Shown: positions 9,943 through 18,862, numbered from the stretch's first letter. The stretch is DNA of 64,000 nucleotides from Desulfobacula sp. (GCA_023701135.1 JAMPXP010000007.1:124001-188000); one strand, 5' to 3'. Program-made: numbers and translations. Notes: a model not told the origin generated them from the sequence alone.

Positions 9943-10497
9943 ATGAAAAACAAATTTTGGTTAAATGTATTGATGGCAGTTCTTGTTGCAGGGCTTTTCC
10001 TGACGGTTTCATGTGCAAAAAAAGCAGTTGTTTCTGATGCCGGTACCGTATCCGGTGCAGCGACCACAGAAGATCCCAATGCAAAGGCAAAAGCTGAAGC
10101 TGAGAGACTTGCCGCAGAAAAAGCAGCAAAAGAAAAAGCAGCAAAGATGGCTGCTGCAAGAAAGGCCTTTGAAAATGAGGATGTCCATTTTGACTTTGAC
10201 AGTTCAGAATTGACAGCCGCTGCAAAAGCGTTGTTAAAAGACAAAGCAGCATGGTTAACAGAAAACGCTTCCGCAGCCGTCACCATTGAAGGTCATTGTG
10301 ACGAACGCGGTACAACCGAATACAACCTTGCATTGGGCGACCGTCGTGCCACTGCCGTAAAAGCCTATCTGGTAGACATGGGTATCGCTGCCTCCCGCAT
10401 GAACACCATCAGTTACGGCGAAGAAAAACCAATTGATACAGGAAAAACAGAACTCGCCTGGGCCATGAACAGGCGCGCTCATTTTGCCGTTAAGTAG
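9943..10497 (+). CDS. pal: Pal, peptidoglycan-associated lipoprotein
   Basis: A 184-residue lipoprotein. The signal peptide ends in the slightly off-consensus lipobox TVSC with lipidated Cys24. An Ala/Lys/Glu-rich helical linker (about 45-80) precedes an OmpA-like domain: DVHFDFDSSEL, the diaminopimelate-binding NLALGDRRA region, and the terminal NRRAHFAVK. Pal anchors the outer membrane to peptidoglycan and is the final target of the Tol motor. GGGGG-rich RBS aaaaggggg precedes the ATG. Confidence 0.95.
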   Translation: MKNKFWLNVLMAVLVAGLFLTVSCAKKAVVSDAGTVSGAATTEDPNAKAKAEAERLAAEKAAKEKAAKMAAARKAFENEDVHFDFDSSELTAAAKALLKDKAAWLTENASAAVTIEGHCDERGTTEYNLALGDRRATAVKAYLVDMGIAASRMNTISYGEEKPIDTGKTELAWAMNRRAHFAVK

Positions 10498-10519
10498 TCG
10501 ATTGGATATTCGTTAATAA

Positions 10520-10562
10520 ATTCAGGCGCAATGCTTTTATAGATAAAGTATTGCGCCTGAAT
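10520..10562 (+). terminator. Strong hairpin between pal and cpoB
   Basis: ATTCAGGCGCAAT (10520-10532) pairs exactly with ATTGCGCCTGAAT (10550-10562); the stem can extend inward through gctttt/aaagt. No T-run follows and cpoB starts 33 bases later. It probably attenuates transcription or protects the pal message, setting pal expression above cpoB, rather than acting as a complete terminator. Confidence 0.6.
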
Positions 10563-10594
10563 CATTAAGACCTTTTGGCCGGCGGAGTTGGGTT

Positions 10595-11488
10595 ATGAAA
10601 ATTTATCATCTTTTTTGTATTGTAATCGGTTTCCTATTTTTTTACGGATGTGTCGAACCCCAAAAATTTGTAGCCCTTGAAAACCGGGTGGCTGCAATGG
10701 AAATGGAAAGAAAGAAACAATTAAATGCACAGAGTGAAAAAGATAAAGAGCTCGAAACCATTCAGGAAAAAGTAAAGGAAGGAATCAGGCCTGAAGATTA
10801 TGCGGATATGAAATACGATATTAAGGTCCTGAAAGAAAATAATCAAAGGCTTGAGAATGCTTTGGAAGAAATCAATCATAACCTTGGGAATTATAGTAAA
10901 AAGGATAGGGAAGAACTTGAAAAGAGGGTCGAAAGATTAGACAATGCAATTTCCCAGAATTATGAAAAATTAGTTGAGCTGGAAAAGTATCTGGGCCTTG
11001 AGCCATCCCGTGCCTTAGAGACCGCCCCGGGAGAGAAAGCTTCGGTAGACAGGACGGGAGATGAACACAAGGCCGAAAGCAAGCCCCCTGCTTCAGTGGA
11101 ACCCAAAAACGGGAATGAAGAACAGGAATTATATGCGGCTGCAAAAAAAATGTTCGATGAGGGGGATAAAGCCAATGCACGCAACCAGTTTGAAGAGTTT
11201 ATAAAAAAATATCCAAAGTCTGAAAATGCGGATAATGCAAGATTCTGGATTGCCGAAAGCTATTATTCGGAAAAATGGTTTGAAAAAGCAATCCTTGAAT
11301 ATCAAAAAGTTCTTGAAAATTATCCAAAGAGCAATAAGGCTGCCGCATCAAGGCTTAAGCAAGGATATGCATTTTCAGAGCTGGGTGAAAAAGCCAATGC
11401 CAGGCTCATCCTTAATGAATTGTTGAAAAAACATCCGGATTCCAATGAAGCAAAATTTGCCAAGGAAAAATTAAAAAGCTTACAGTAA
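10595..11488 (+). CDS. cpoB: CpoB/YbgF, Tol-Pal associated TPR lipoprotein
   Basis: A 297-residue protein with a signal peptide and lipobox FYGC (Cys19), an extended coiled coil (about 25-130, the trimerisation region of YbgF), a variable linker, and three TPR_6-type repeats at about 175-297 (LYAAAKKMFDEGDKANARN, NARFWIAESYYSEKWFEKA). CpoB couples Tol-Pal energy to septal peptidoglycan synthesis via PBP1B in E. coli. The lipobox is unusual for E. coli CpoB, which is soluble, but common in related deltaproteobacterial proteins. It ends the tol-pal cluster. Confidence 0.9.
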   Translation: MKIYHLFCIVIGFLFFYGCVEPQKFVALENRVAAMEMERKKQLNAQSEKDKELETIQEKVKEGIRPEDYADMKYDIKVLKENNQRLENALEEINHNLGNYSKKDREELEKRVERLDNAISQNYEKLVELEKYLGLEPSRALETAPGEKASVDRTGDEHKAESKPPASVEPKNGNEEQELYAAAKKMFDEGDKANARNQFEEFIKKYPKSENADNARFWIAESYYSEKWFEKAILEYQKVLENYPKSNKAAASRLKQGYAFSELGEKANARLILNELLKKHPDSNEAKFAKEKLKSLQ

Positions 11489-11501
11489 ATGTATTGTTCC
11501 C

Positions 11502-11987
11502 ATGATTAAAGTAGTAGGGATTGATCCGGGTCTTGCAGGCACGGGGATAGGCATAGTTCAGGGCAGCCAGAGGGATATCCTGGGTTATTCTTTTGGCAGT
11601 ATCGCCACAGAAGCAAAGGATCCGATTCCTTTCAGGCTTAACAAGATTTATTCCAATATCTTGGATTTCCTCTGTGAACAAAAACCTGATTGTGTGATCA
11701 TAGAGGATATTTACTCCCTTGAAAAATATCCTGAATCCGGTATCATGCTAGGCAAGGTTTCAGGGATCATCCTGCTGGCAGTCTATAAGGCGGGATTAAA
11801 TATGGAAGAGATCCCTGTCCGTGAGGTAAAAAAAATCATCTCCGGAAACGGGAATGCCGACAAGCACCAGATGGAACGGGCCATTCGAAACCAGTTGAAC
11901 CATGGTCAGCCCATCCGCCCTTTCCATGCTTCAGATGCATTGGGGCTGGCGTTAACAGGGTACTACAGGTATAAAAACAGGCCATGA
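11502..11987 (+). CDS. ruvC: RuvC Holliday junction resolvase
   Basis: A 161-residue RNase H-fold endonuclease. Catalytic acidic residues are visible as Asp8 in GIDPGLAGTG, Glu68 in VIIED, and Asp145 in HASDALGLAL, with His142. RuvC cleaves Holliday junctions symmetrically after branch migration by RuvAB. The middle of the protein (SLEKYPESGIMLGKVSG) is more divergent than usual, but the four-carboxylate layout is kept. It overlaps ruvA by four bases. Confidence 0.93.
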   Translation: MIKVVGIDPGLAGTGIGIVQGSQRDILGYSFGSIATEAKDPIPFRLNKIYSNILDFLCEQKPDCVIIEDIYSLEKYPESGIMLGKVSGIILLAVYKAGLNMEEIPVREVKKIISGNGNADKHQMERAIRNQLNHGQPIRPFHASDALGLALTGYYRYKNRP

Positions 11988-12613
11988 TCGGATACCTTGA
12001 AGGATCCATTCTGCATTTTGAGTCGGATGGTATTTTATTATTGGCCGGCCATATCGGCTATGAGGTATTCTTGAACCCCCAGGTTCTTGAGAGAATCAGA
12101 TCACAAAATTCCCATAACGACAGTATTGCTCTCTATATTTATTATCATCAGACCGAACGTCAGCCCAAACCGGTTCTGATCGGTTTCCAATCCCTTGAGG
12201 ATAAAGCTTTTTTTCAGGAATTTATCACCGTTGATGCCATCGGCCCCATGAAAGCCGTAAAGGCAATGGATAAGCCCATAAGCGATATTGCACTGGCCAT
12301 AGAAAAAAAAGACACCCATTTTCTATCGGGGTTGAATGGAATCGGAAAACGGACGGCTGAAAAAATTATTGCAACTCTGAATGGAAAAGTTGAACGATTT
12401 ATTTCTGCTGTTGAAGGCCCCAAGTCTGCAGACGCGCCTCCTATAACGGATGATATCAAGGATATTTGTCAGCAGGTTGAAGATGTGTTGACAGAACAAC
12501 TGGGCCATTCCCTTGCATCGGCAAAAAGGATGGTCAAGGAGGCGTTTGAAAGAAACCCTAGGATTTCAACACCTGAGGCACTTTTCGATGAAATTTATCA
12601 GGAGAATCGATAA
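11984..12613 (+). CDS. ruvA: RuvA Holliday junction binding subunit
   Basis: A 209-residue protein with the N-terminal OB fold ([20 protein letters not shown]), central helix-hairpin-helix segments ([32 protein letters not shown]) and the C-terminal RuvB-contact domain ([16 protein letters not shown]). RuvA tetramers hold the four-way junction open and guide the RuvB rings. It overlaps ruvC by ATGA and is followed by ruvB after two bases. Confidence 0.94.
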   Translation: MIGYLEGSILHFESDGILLLAGHIGYEVFLNPQVLERIRSQNSHNDSIALYIYYHQTERQPKPVLIGFQSLEDKAFFQEFITVDAIGPMKAVKAMDKPISDIALAIEKKDTHFLSGLNGIGKRTAEKIIATLNGKVERFISAVEGPKSADAPPITDDIKDICQQVEDVLTEQLGHSLASAKRMVKEAFERNPRISTPEALFDEIYQENR

Positions 12614-12615
12614 AT

Positions 12616-13650
12616 ATGGGAGACTCAATACTTTCTTATTCTTCTGATAATTCGAATAGAAAAGGGATAGTCACATCGAAAAAGACACTGGATGAGCTGT
12701 CTTCCGATATCATTTCTTTAAGGCCCACCTGTTTTGAGGATTATATCGGCCAGAAAGATACTGTTGAAACCCTGAAAATTGCCATTCAGGCAGCCAAGAT
12801 GAGAAATGAACCCTTGGAGCATATTCTCCTTCACGGCCCACCCGGGCTGGGGAAAACAACAGTGTCCCATATCATTGCCAATGAAATGGGTAAGAATCTG
12901 ACCGTTACGTCAGGTCCGACCCTGGAGAAAGGCGGTGACCTCATCGGGATTCTGACCAATCTGGGTGAGGGGGATATCCTTTTCATCGATGAAATCCATC
13001 GCATCCCAAAAATCGTTGAAGAATTTTTATACCCTGCCATGGAAGATTTTGCCGTAGATTTTGTGTTTGATAAAGGAATTCACGCAAGAAGTCATCGGTA
13101 TCGCCTGAAACAGTTCGTTCTGATCGGAGCAACGACCCGTGTGGGTCTGTTGTCGTCTCCGTTAAGGGATCGATTCGGAATTTTTCGCACCCTTGATTTT
13201 TATTCGCCGGACCAATTGGTAGTGATTGTCAAACGGTCTGCGGCTATTTTAAATACCATCGTTACGGATGATGGTGCAAAGGAACTATCCAAGAGATCCC
13301 GAGGGACGCCAAGAATTGCCAACCGGCTTTTAAAAAGGGTCAGGGACTATTCGTTGGTCAAATCCCATGGGAGGGTCACCCTCGAAAGTGTCAAGGCTGC
13401 TCTCAGCCTTGAGGGTATTGATCATCTGGGATTAACCTCGCTTGACAGAAATTATCTAAAAACAATCCTGGATTTTTACAAGGGAGGACCGGTCGGGATT
13501 GAAGCCATTGCCGCAACATTGCAGGAAGAAACAGATACTTTGGTGGATGTGGTTGAACCGTTTTTGTTAAAAATCGGTTTGGTCCTTCGAACCTCCAGTG
13601 GCAGAAAAACATCGGAGAAAGCATTTGATCATCTTAAGCTTTATCCATAA
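12616..13650 (+). CDS. ruvB: RuvB branch-migration ATPase
   Basis: A 344-residue AAA+ motor with Walker [10 protein letters not shown] (74-82), Walker [10 protein letters not shown], sensor-1 GATTR and the arginine-finger region SPLRDRFG. A winged-helix DNA-binding domain lies at the C-terminus ([15 protein letters not shown]). It drives branch migration with RuvA. The N-terminal 30 residues are longer than usual and variable. It completes a ruvC-A-B operon, probably continuous with the cell-wall genes that follow. Confidence 0.95.
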   Translation: MGDSILSYSSDNSNRKGIVTSKKTLDELSSDIISLRPTCFEDYIGQKDTVETLKIAIQAAKMRNEPLEHILLHGPPGLGKTTVSHIIANEMGKNLTVTSGPTLEKGGDLIGILTNLGEGDILFIDEIHRIPKIVEEFLYPAMEDFAVDFVFDKGIHARSHRYRLKQFVLIGATTRVGLLSSPLRDRFGIFRTLDFYSPDQLVVIVKRSAAILNTIVTDDGAKELSKRSRGTPRIANRLLKRVRDYSLVKSHGRVTLESVKAALSLEGIDHLGLTSLDRNYLKTILDFYKGGPVGIEAIAATLQEETDTLVDVVEPFLLKIGLVLRTSSGRKTSEKAFDHLKLYP

Positions 13651-13678
13651 TAAATATAAGGGTCTATTTCAAAGATTG

Positions 13679-15076
13679 ATGGAAACGAAAGCAAATAAAC
13701 AAAAACAAGTTGGGTTATATCTGCTCATTCTCTGTATGGTCGGTATGATATTTTGTTCAAAAATTTTTGCCGAAGAACAGGCTCACCCGTCTGAAATCAT
13801 TAAGCTGCCGGAAAACGAGAACGCTATTTTAGTTGAAAAGAAAAATCAGACGCTGTTCTTATATCGTTCCAAGGCCGGGGAGGTCCAGATCCAATATAAA
13901 ATTCCCTGTTCCACCGGAGAAACGGCCGGAGTGAAACAGAAAGCCGGTGACAGAAAAACACCGGAGGGGATTTATTTTTTAAAGGATGAGTATGAAGATC
14001 AATACCTGTCTCCGATATATGGAACCAAGGCCTTTCCCTTGGATTACCCGAACCTGATGGATAACAGACTCGGCAGAGACGGATCAGCCATTTGGATACA
14101 CGGCACCAATAAAGTTTTAAAACCCATGGATTCCAATGGGTGTATCGCACTGGAAAATTCAAATATTCAAAAATTGGCGGAATCTATAACTCTGGACTCA
14201 ACTCCGGTTATCCTGGTCCAAGAGGTCAGGCAAATAGACAGGGAAACTCTTGCTAAACATGAGCAACAGATCAGTCTTATGCTGGATCAATGGCTTCAAT
14301 CCGTTGCAAAGGGAAGCTATCATGAGTATTTGTCCTTTTATTCTGATGAATATCTCCCTGAGATTGACTGGTGGACGAAATGGATGCAAATACGCAAAGA
14401 TTCTTCCGGAATCGGTTCAAATTTGAAAATTGAAAGAGACAAAACCGGCATCTATTATCAGGGAGATGTTTTTGTGGTCTTGTTCGATTATTCTTTAGTA
14501 AAAGACAATGAAAAAATTTTCTTAGGAAAAAGGAAATTGTTTCTCGAAAAAAAGGGACAAGCTTATAAAATTATCGGAGAGACATTTCAAAATATCTCAA
14601 AAGAATTTACGGCCTCTCAAACACCTTTACTCGCAGCAGCGTTAAAAGCCGACAAACCGGTTTCGAAAACGGAACCAGAAGCAGGAACAAAAACATTAAC
14701 AGCATCCAAATCCGTCAAGGAAGAAAAATCTGTTCCCACAATCCGGCCCGTTCAGGAAACAGTAAACCAGTGGTTGGCAGCATGGTCTGCAAAAGATATG
14801 GATAAATATGCGTCTTTTTATGCTAATCATTTTTATTCTGACGGAATGAACAAGAAAAAATGGGTTGAAAGAAAGAAAACCATTGCCGGGAAAAATGAGT
14901 TTATCAGAGTGACCGGCAAGAAATTTCAAATCAAGCAGACAAATGATACATGCGAGGTTATATTTTTTCAGGACTATAAATCCAGCGGACTATCAACTCA
15001 GGGTGTAAAAAAGTTAAATCTGACGAACAAAGGCGGATCATGGAAGATATATCAAGAGAGCTGGAACGAGAAATAG
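13679..15076 (+). CDS. Csd6-like L,D-transpeptidase-fold peptidase with two NTF2-like domains
   Basis: A 465-residue exported protein with a signal segment at about 10-32. A YkuD (L,D-transpeptidase) domain covers about 45-185, with HGTN (His141) and SNGCIAL (Cys155) as the catalytic pair. Two NTF2/SnoaL-like domains follow: about 195-320 (MLDQWLQSVAKGSYHEYLSF) and about 360-465 (VNQWLAAWSAKDMDKYASFY). The YkuD plus NTF2 architecture is that of Helicobacter Csd6, an L,D-carboxypeptidase that trims muropeptides for helical shape. Here the NTF2 unit is doubled. I chose ATG 13679 because it leads into the signal peptide; an in-frame ATG at 13598 inside ruvB would add 27 basic residues. Confidence 0.8.
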   Translation: METKANKQKQVGLYLLILCMVGMIFCSKIFAEEQAHPSEIIKLPENENAILVEKKNQTLFLYRSKAGEVQIQYKIPCSTGETAGVKQKAGDRKTPEGIYFLKDEYEDQYLSPIYGTKAFPLDYPNLMDNRLGRDGSAIWIHGTNKVLKPMDSNGCIALENSNIQKLAESITLDSTPVILVQEVRQIDRETLAKHEQQISLMLDQWLQSVAKGSYHEYLSFYSDEYLPEIDWWTKWMQIRKDSSGIGSNLKIERDKTGIYYQGDVFVVLFDYSLVKDNEKIFLGKRKLFLEKKGQAYKIIGETFQNISKEFTASQTPLLAAALKADKPVSKTEPEAGTKTLTASKSVKEEKSVPTIRPVQETVNQWLAAWSAKDMDKYASFYANHFYSDGMNKKKWVERKKTIAGKNEFIRVTGKKFQIKQTNDTCEVIFFQDYKSSGLSTQGVKKLNLTNKGGSWKIYQESWNEK

Positions 15077-15963
15077 CCAAATCCAGACCCAAACCTTTCA
15101 GGAAAAACAGAAAAATTAAAATTCTGATTGTGGACGATTTTGGAAAGGTTATATCCGGCAATCATATAAAAATTTTATTTATGCTTTTATTAGTTATCAG
15201 CATTGTGTCGTCTTTAACTTCAGCCATATTTATTTATAAATATTTTGTTTTCTCCCAGGAATCGGTTTCCTATAAGGATCGCTTCCTTTCATCTGAAAAA
15301 AAACTCAATGAATTGACCAGTGAAAAAGAAGTATTGATGGCAAGGCTTGTGATTCTTGGAAAGGAGCCGGGTATTGAAAAAAATATGGAAAAAGATGAAA
15401 AGCCAATGTCAAATACTTTAGAAGAAAAAAACCGAACAACTTCCAAGCCGTCCGGATCACCGGAAAATGATGACGGAACACCCTCAAATTTTCAGTCTGG
15501 CAATGAAAGAGAAAAATCGGCAGGTGCTGCTTTAACTGATCCGGTGGCAGAGGAGGATGCCACTCATCGGACATCAGAGACCAAAGCAATGAATAAAACA
15601 GTTTTGATTGAGAAATTTGCAGTAATCAGAAACAGGGATGGAAAAGATCTATTGGTGCGGTTTGATATCAGAAATATTTCAAAAGACCAGAAGGATGTGT
15701 CTGGAAGAATATTTACAATTTTAAAGCCGGATAACGGCATTGAAAATGAATGGCTTGTTGTGCCGAACGTAGCGCTTAAAAATGGAATTCCTTCAGAACA
15801 TCAAAAGGGACAGTATTTTTCCATCGCTCACTTTAAGCCGGTAAAATTCAGAATAAAAAGTGAAATCGATCCTGATTTTTATAAAAAGGCTTCCATTTTC
15901 ATTTTTAGCAGTGAGGGAGAGCTTATTTTTGAAAAATTGATTGACATCACTGAGGCGGAGTAA
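15040..15963 (+). CDS. Single-pass membrane protein of the putative cell-shape module
   Basis: A 307-residue bitopic protein. It has a basic cytoplasmic N-terminus (1-42, rich in Arg/Lys), a membrane helix at 43-68, a short coiled coil (about 78-105), a disordered Ser/Glu/Thr-rich linker (about 115-185), and a periplasmic beta-rich domain (about 195-305, VLIEKFAVIRNRDGKDLLVR). I recognise no named family. Its start overlaps the Csd6-like gene by 37 bases, and the M99 peptidase and bactofilin follow. The topology resembles Helicobacter Csd5, which ties bactofilin to the wall, though no SH3 motif is apparent. The adaptor role is inferred from context only. Confidence 0.75.
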   Translation: MEDISRELEREIAKSRPKPFRKNRKIKILIVDDFGKVISGNHIKILFMLLLVISIVSSLTSAIFIYKYFVFSQESVSYKDRFLSSEKKLNELTSEKEVLMARLVILGKEPGIEKNMEKDEKPMSNTLEEKNRTTSKPSGSPENDDGTPSNFQSGNEREKSAGAALTDPVAEEDATHRTSETKAMNKTVLIEKFAVIRNRDGKDLLVRFDIRNISKDQKDVSGRIFTILKPDNGIENEWLVVPNVALKNGIPSEHQKGQYFSIAHFKPVKFRIKSEIDPDFYKKASIFIFSSEGELIFEKLIDITEAE

Positions 15964-15991
15964 GCCCTTGATTAAAAACGGTTCAACCATA

Positions 15992-17449
15992 ATGAAAATC
16001 ATCATGTGTCTGTTTATCTCTTCATTCCTTTTCTGCGGGCAAGCTTTGTCCAGCCAGAAGACCCACACGGTCTTTTTCGAAGGAGAGGAAAATGAGCTTC
16101 ATGTTTATCGAATCAAGGGGACTCAGTCCGGTAAAACATTGCTCATTATCGGTGGAATTCAGGGAGATGAGCCGGGAGGATACCTTGCAGCGGATTTCTA
16201 TGCGGATTTCCTGCTTGAAAAAGGAAATCTCATTGTAGTCCCAAGGGCAAACTTCCCTTCTATTTTGAAAATGGAAAGACAGATTAATCAGGATATGAAT
16301 CGAAAATTCCTGGATGATAATATTTCCAATTATGAGACAAAGGTTGTCGGCGTTCTGAAAAAACTCATTTGTGAAAGCGATTGCTTTTTGAATCTTCATG
16401 AAGGTTCTGGTTTTTATTCCCAAAACTGGGAGAGCGAAGAAAGGAATCCTGAAAAATTCGGTCAATCCATCATTATCGATAATTCTGTTCTTCAGGGCAA
16501 AGAGATCGATCTTGAGAAGATGGCGGGGAGGGTTGTTGAAAAGATTAATGCAGGGATTGAAAACAAAGGACATTTTTTTCATGTGAATAACCACATGACC
16601 AATCACCCGGACTCGATTCATAAGGAGCAGTTGAGGTCTGCAACCTATTATGCTTACAATACCTGTAAAATTCCGGCCTTTGGAATAGAATCGGCCAAAA
16701 TACTCCCCTTGGAGCAAAAAGTTAGGCAGCATATCCATGCCATCAATGGATTCATGGATATGCTGGAGATTATTCCCAAAAATCCTAATATTGATTTAAA
16801 AAAACCGGAAATGCAGTATATGATCATTTCCGTCAATAATTCGATTCCGGTTGTTGTTGAAGAAATGCAGCGGCTGAAAATCAATAAGGGGGATACCATT
16901 AAAGTCCATGATATTGTCGCAAATTATGAACGAGGACTTAGTGTGGATGTCCTAGGGCTGGGAAATCAATTTAATGATCTGAAAAATGAACTGGTTGTTC
17001 ATGAATCCACTCGAATTGAAGTCAAAAAGGATTTTTATAAATGCGGGAGTGTATTCATTGATATTGATCCTCAGGCATCAAAGGGGTTAAGCAAGGTTTC
17101 GGTCGTCGAAACTGAAGCGGTATCGGATTTGAGATTTAAGCTCAGAATTAACAATGCGCGTTTATTTGCCGATAATAACAGTCGTGTGACGGTGCGCATG
17201 GGAGATATATTGGTCATTGAAGACATTCTTTCAGGTAAAGTTGATCCGTCGAACTATGTTGTTAATTTTAAAGGATTTGTCGGTAATTTGGATAATAATA
17301 GCGGTGAAGATCGCGGGTATGCCATTCCTATATCCGAAAAGTCACTGTTAAAACGTTACTCTGAGGGTAATAAGGGTAAAATTTACCATGTGATAACAAC
17401 GGTGGACGGAAAAGAAGTCGGGAAAATTTTTATTGATGTCCAGCCATAA
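15992..17449 (+). CDS. M99-family (Csd4-like) peptidoglycan D,L-carboxypeptidase
   Basis: A 485-residue exported protein (signal peptide about 1-21). The zinc site reads GGIQGDEPGG with Gln57 and Glu60, then NLHEGSGFY with His136. The glutamine in place of the usual histidine is the hallmark of Helicobacter Csd4, the M14-like M99 peptidase that cuts tripeptides to dipeptides and sets helical shape. Beta-rich domains occupy about 300-485, as in Csd4. ATG 15992 is chosen because it begins the signal peptide; an earlier ATG at 15941 lies inside the preceding gene. Bactofilin follows within 20 bases. Confidence 0.85.
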   Translation: MKIIMCLFISSFLFCGQALSSQKTHTVFFEGEENELHVYRIKGTQSGKTLLIIGGIQGDEPGGYLAADFYADFLLEKGNLIVVPRANFPSILKMERQINQDMNRKFLDDNISNYETKVVGVLKKLICESDCFLNLHEGSGFYSQNWESEERNPEKFGQSIIIDNSVLQGKEIDLEKMAGRVVEKINAGIENKGHFFHVNNHMTNHPDSIHKEQLRSATYYAYNTCKIPAFGIESAKILPLEQKVRQHIHAINGFMDMLEIIPKNPNIDLKKPEMQYMIISVNNSIPVVVEEMQRLKINKGDTIKVHDIVANYERGLSVDVLGLGNQFNDLKNELVVHESTRIEVKKDFYKCGSVFIDIDPQASKGLSKVSVVETEAVSDLRFKLRINNARLFADNNSRVTVRMGDILVIEDILSGKVDPSNYVVNFKGFVGNLDNNSGEDRGYAIPISEKSLLKRYSEGNKGKIYHVITTVDGKEVGKIFIDVQP

Positions 17450-17468
17450 GCAATTGAGGAGATTTAGA

Positions 17469-17879
17469 GTGGGAATAAAAAACAGCAAGAATCTTTCAAT
17501 CATCGATAAAGAGTTGAAAATAGAAGGCTCGATATCAAGCAGTGGAAAGTTGATTATCAAAGGCCAGGTCACTGGGACAATTGAAGGAGACGTGGTGATC
17601 ATAGCTGAAGACGGACAGGTGAATTCCAGCTCGACAAAAGTATCCAGTATTACCATTGGAGGGAAGTTTAAAGGTGAAGTGACTGCTTCAAAGGAGCTGA
17701 TCATTCTTTCGACGGGAACGTGTGAGGGAAAGGTTGAATGCAAGGATCTTATCGTTGAAAACGGAGGCGTTCTAAACGCTGAAGTAACCTGTAAAACAAC
17801 CAGTAAACTTTCGACGGACAAAGATTCAAGACCCTTCGAGCCCCATGTTATAAGAGATAAGAAACAAATAGAACTTTAA
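17469..17879 (+). CDS. Bactofilin (CcmA-like polymer-forming cytoskeletal protein)
   Basis: A 136-residue DUF583/bactofilin protein with a short N-terminal tail (SLSIIDKELKIEG-like) and a right-handed beta-helix of repeating GxI/V turns (LIIKGQVTGTIEGDVVI, SITIGGKFKGEVTASKEL, LIVENGGVLNAEV). Bactofilins self-assemble without nucleotide and position cell-wall enzymes; CcmA in Helicobacter works with the Csd peptidases. The GTG at 17469 is chosen because GAGGAG (17456-17461) is seven bases upstream. Last gene of the putative shape module. Confidence 0.9.
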   Translation: MGIKNSKNLSIIDKELKIEGSISSSGKLIIKGQVTGTIEGDVVIIAEDGQVNSSSTKVSSITIGGKFKGEVTASKELIILSTGTCEGKVECKDLIVENGGVLNAEVTCKTTSKLSTDKDSRPFEPHVIRDKKQIEL

Positions 17880-17886
17880 AATTTGC

Positions 17887-17913
17887 TTGACAAAATTTTA
17901 AAAAAAATATAGT
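17887..17913 (+). promoter_or_regulatory. Promoter candidate for rplM-rpsI
   Basis: Consensus TTGACA at 17887-17892 and TATAGT at 17908-17913 with a 15-base A/T-only spacer, about 40 bases before the rplM start. It begins right after the bactofilin stop with no intervening terminator. Confidence 0.55.
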
Positions 17914-17952
17914 TATCCCTGATTGTGTTTATGAAAAGGAGTGGTGAAAAAA

Positions 17953-18387
17953 TTGAAAAAATATACATACAGTGCCAAAAGATCTGATAATAAAGAGAAC
18001 TGGTATGTCATCGATGCCAAGGACAAGATTCTTGGGAGACTAGCATCACGGGTGGCATATCGAATTCGCGGAAAGAATAATCCTCTTTTTTCACCCCATG
18101 TTGATACAGGGGACTGGGTGATTATTATCAATGCTGATAAAATTCGCATGACGGGAAATAAATTGGATCAAAAGAAATATTACCGCCATTCCGGATATAT
18201 TGGCGGGCTAACGACGGAGACGGCAAAAGAACTGCTTGCAAAAAAGCCGGAAGAGGTTATTAAAAAAGCAGTTCGCGGGATGCTACCCAAAAATCGTCTT
18301 GGCAGGAAACTTGGCAAAAAATTGTTTGTTTACGCAGGTGATCAGCATCCCCATGCTGCTCAAAAACCTGATGCTATTGAAATTTAA
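17953..18387 (+). CDS. rplM: Ribosomal protein uL13
   Basis: A 144-residue large-subunit protein with [16 protein letters not shown], the [13 protein letters not shown] block, [11 protein letters not shown] and [17 protein letters not shown], all uL13 hallmarks. I prefer TTG 17953 because the product then begins MKKYTYSAK, matching the usual 142-145 residue length. GTG codons at 17941 and 17944 are in frame but abut the AAAGGAG at 17934-17940. rpsI follows after 24 bases, the universal pairing. Confidence 0.95.
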   Translation: MKKYTYSAKRSDNKENWYVIDAKDKILGRLASRVAYRIRGKNNPLFSPHVDTGDWVIIINADKIRMTGNKLDQKKYYRHSGYIGGLTTETAKELLAKKPEEVIKKAVRGMLPKNRLGRKLGKKLFVYAGDQHPHAAQKPDAIEI

Positions 18388-18411
18388 GTAAAAAGGACGC
18401 GGTAATTATCA

Positions 18412-18807
18412 ATGGATAGCGGAAATATATTTTACGCGACGGGTAAGAGAAAAGGGTCTGTTGCCAAAGTATGGTTGGTGCCTGGCAATGGAAAAATAGT
18501 GATTAATGATTTAGACGTGAATGAATATTTTGAGCTGAATGTTGCAAAAGATTTATTGACCTCACCTTTAGTCCTTACCGAAAAAAGTGATGCGTTTGAC
18601 GTCAAAGCCACAGTCATGGGCGGCGGGAAATCCGGCCAAGCCGGTGCCATCCGTCTCGGCGTCTCCAAGGCGCTTGTGATTCTTGATCCTGATCTGAGAG
18701 GGGTGTTGAAAAGCGCAGGTTTCCTCACTAGGGACTCAAGGCAGAAAGAGCGTAAAAAATACGGTAAAAAGGGTGCAAGAGCCAGTTTCCAGTTTTCAAA
18801 AAGATAG
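18412..18807 (+). CDS. rpsI: Ribosomal protein uS9
   Basis: A 131-residue small-subunit protein with [54 protein letters not shown] and the terminal FSKR that reaches the P-site tRNA. It is co-transcribed with rplM and followed by a strong terminator. Confidence 0.97.
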   Translation: MDSGNIFYATGKRKGSVAKVWLVPGNGKIVINDLDVNEYFELNVAKDLLTSPLVLTEKSDAFDVKATVMGGGKSGQAGAIRLGVSKALVILDPDLRGVLKSAGFLTRDSRQKERKKYGKKGARASFQFSKR

Positions 18808-18835
18808 CCGTTTTTTATATCTTACAATCATCAGG

Positions 18836-18862
18836 AAGGGGCAATCTGTTTGCCCCTTTTTT
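18836..18862 (+). terminator. Intrinsic terminator of rplM-rpsI
   Basis: AAGGGGCAA (18836-18844) pairs with TTGCCCCTT (18850-18858) around a 5-base loop, followed directly by a T-run to 18862: a textbook Rho-independent terminator 29 bases after rpsI. The sbcB start is only 18 bases beyond it. Confidence 0.92.
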
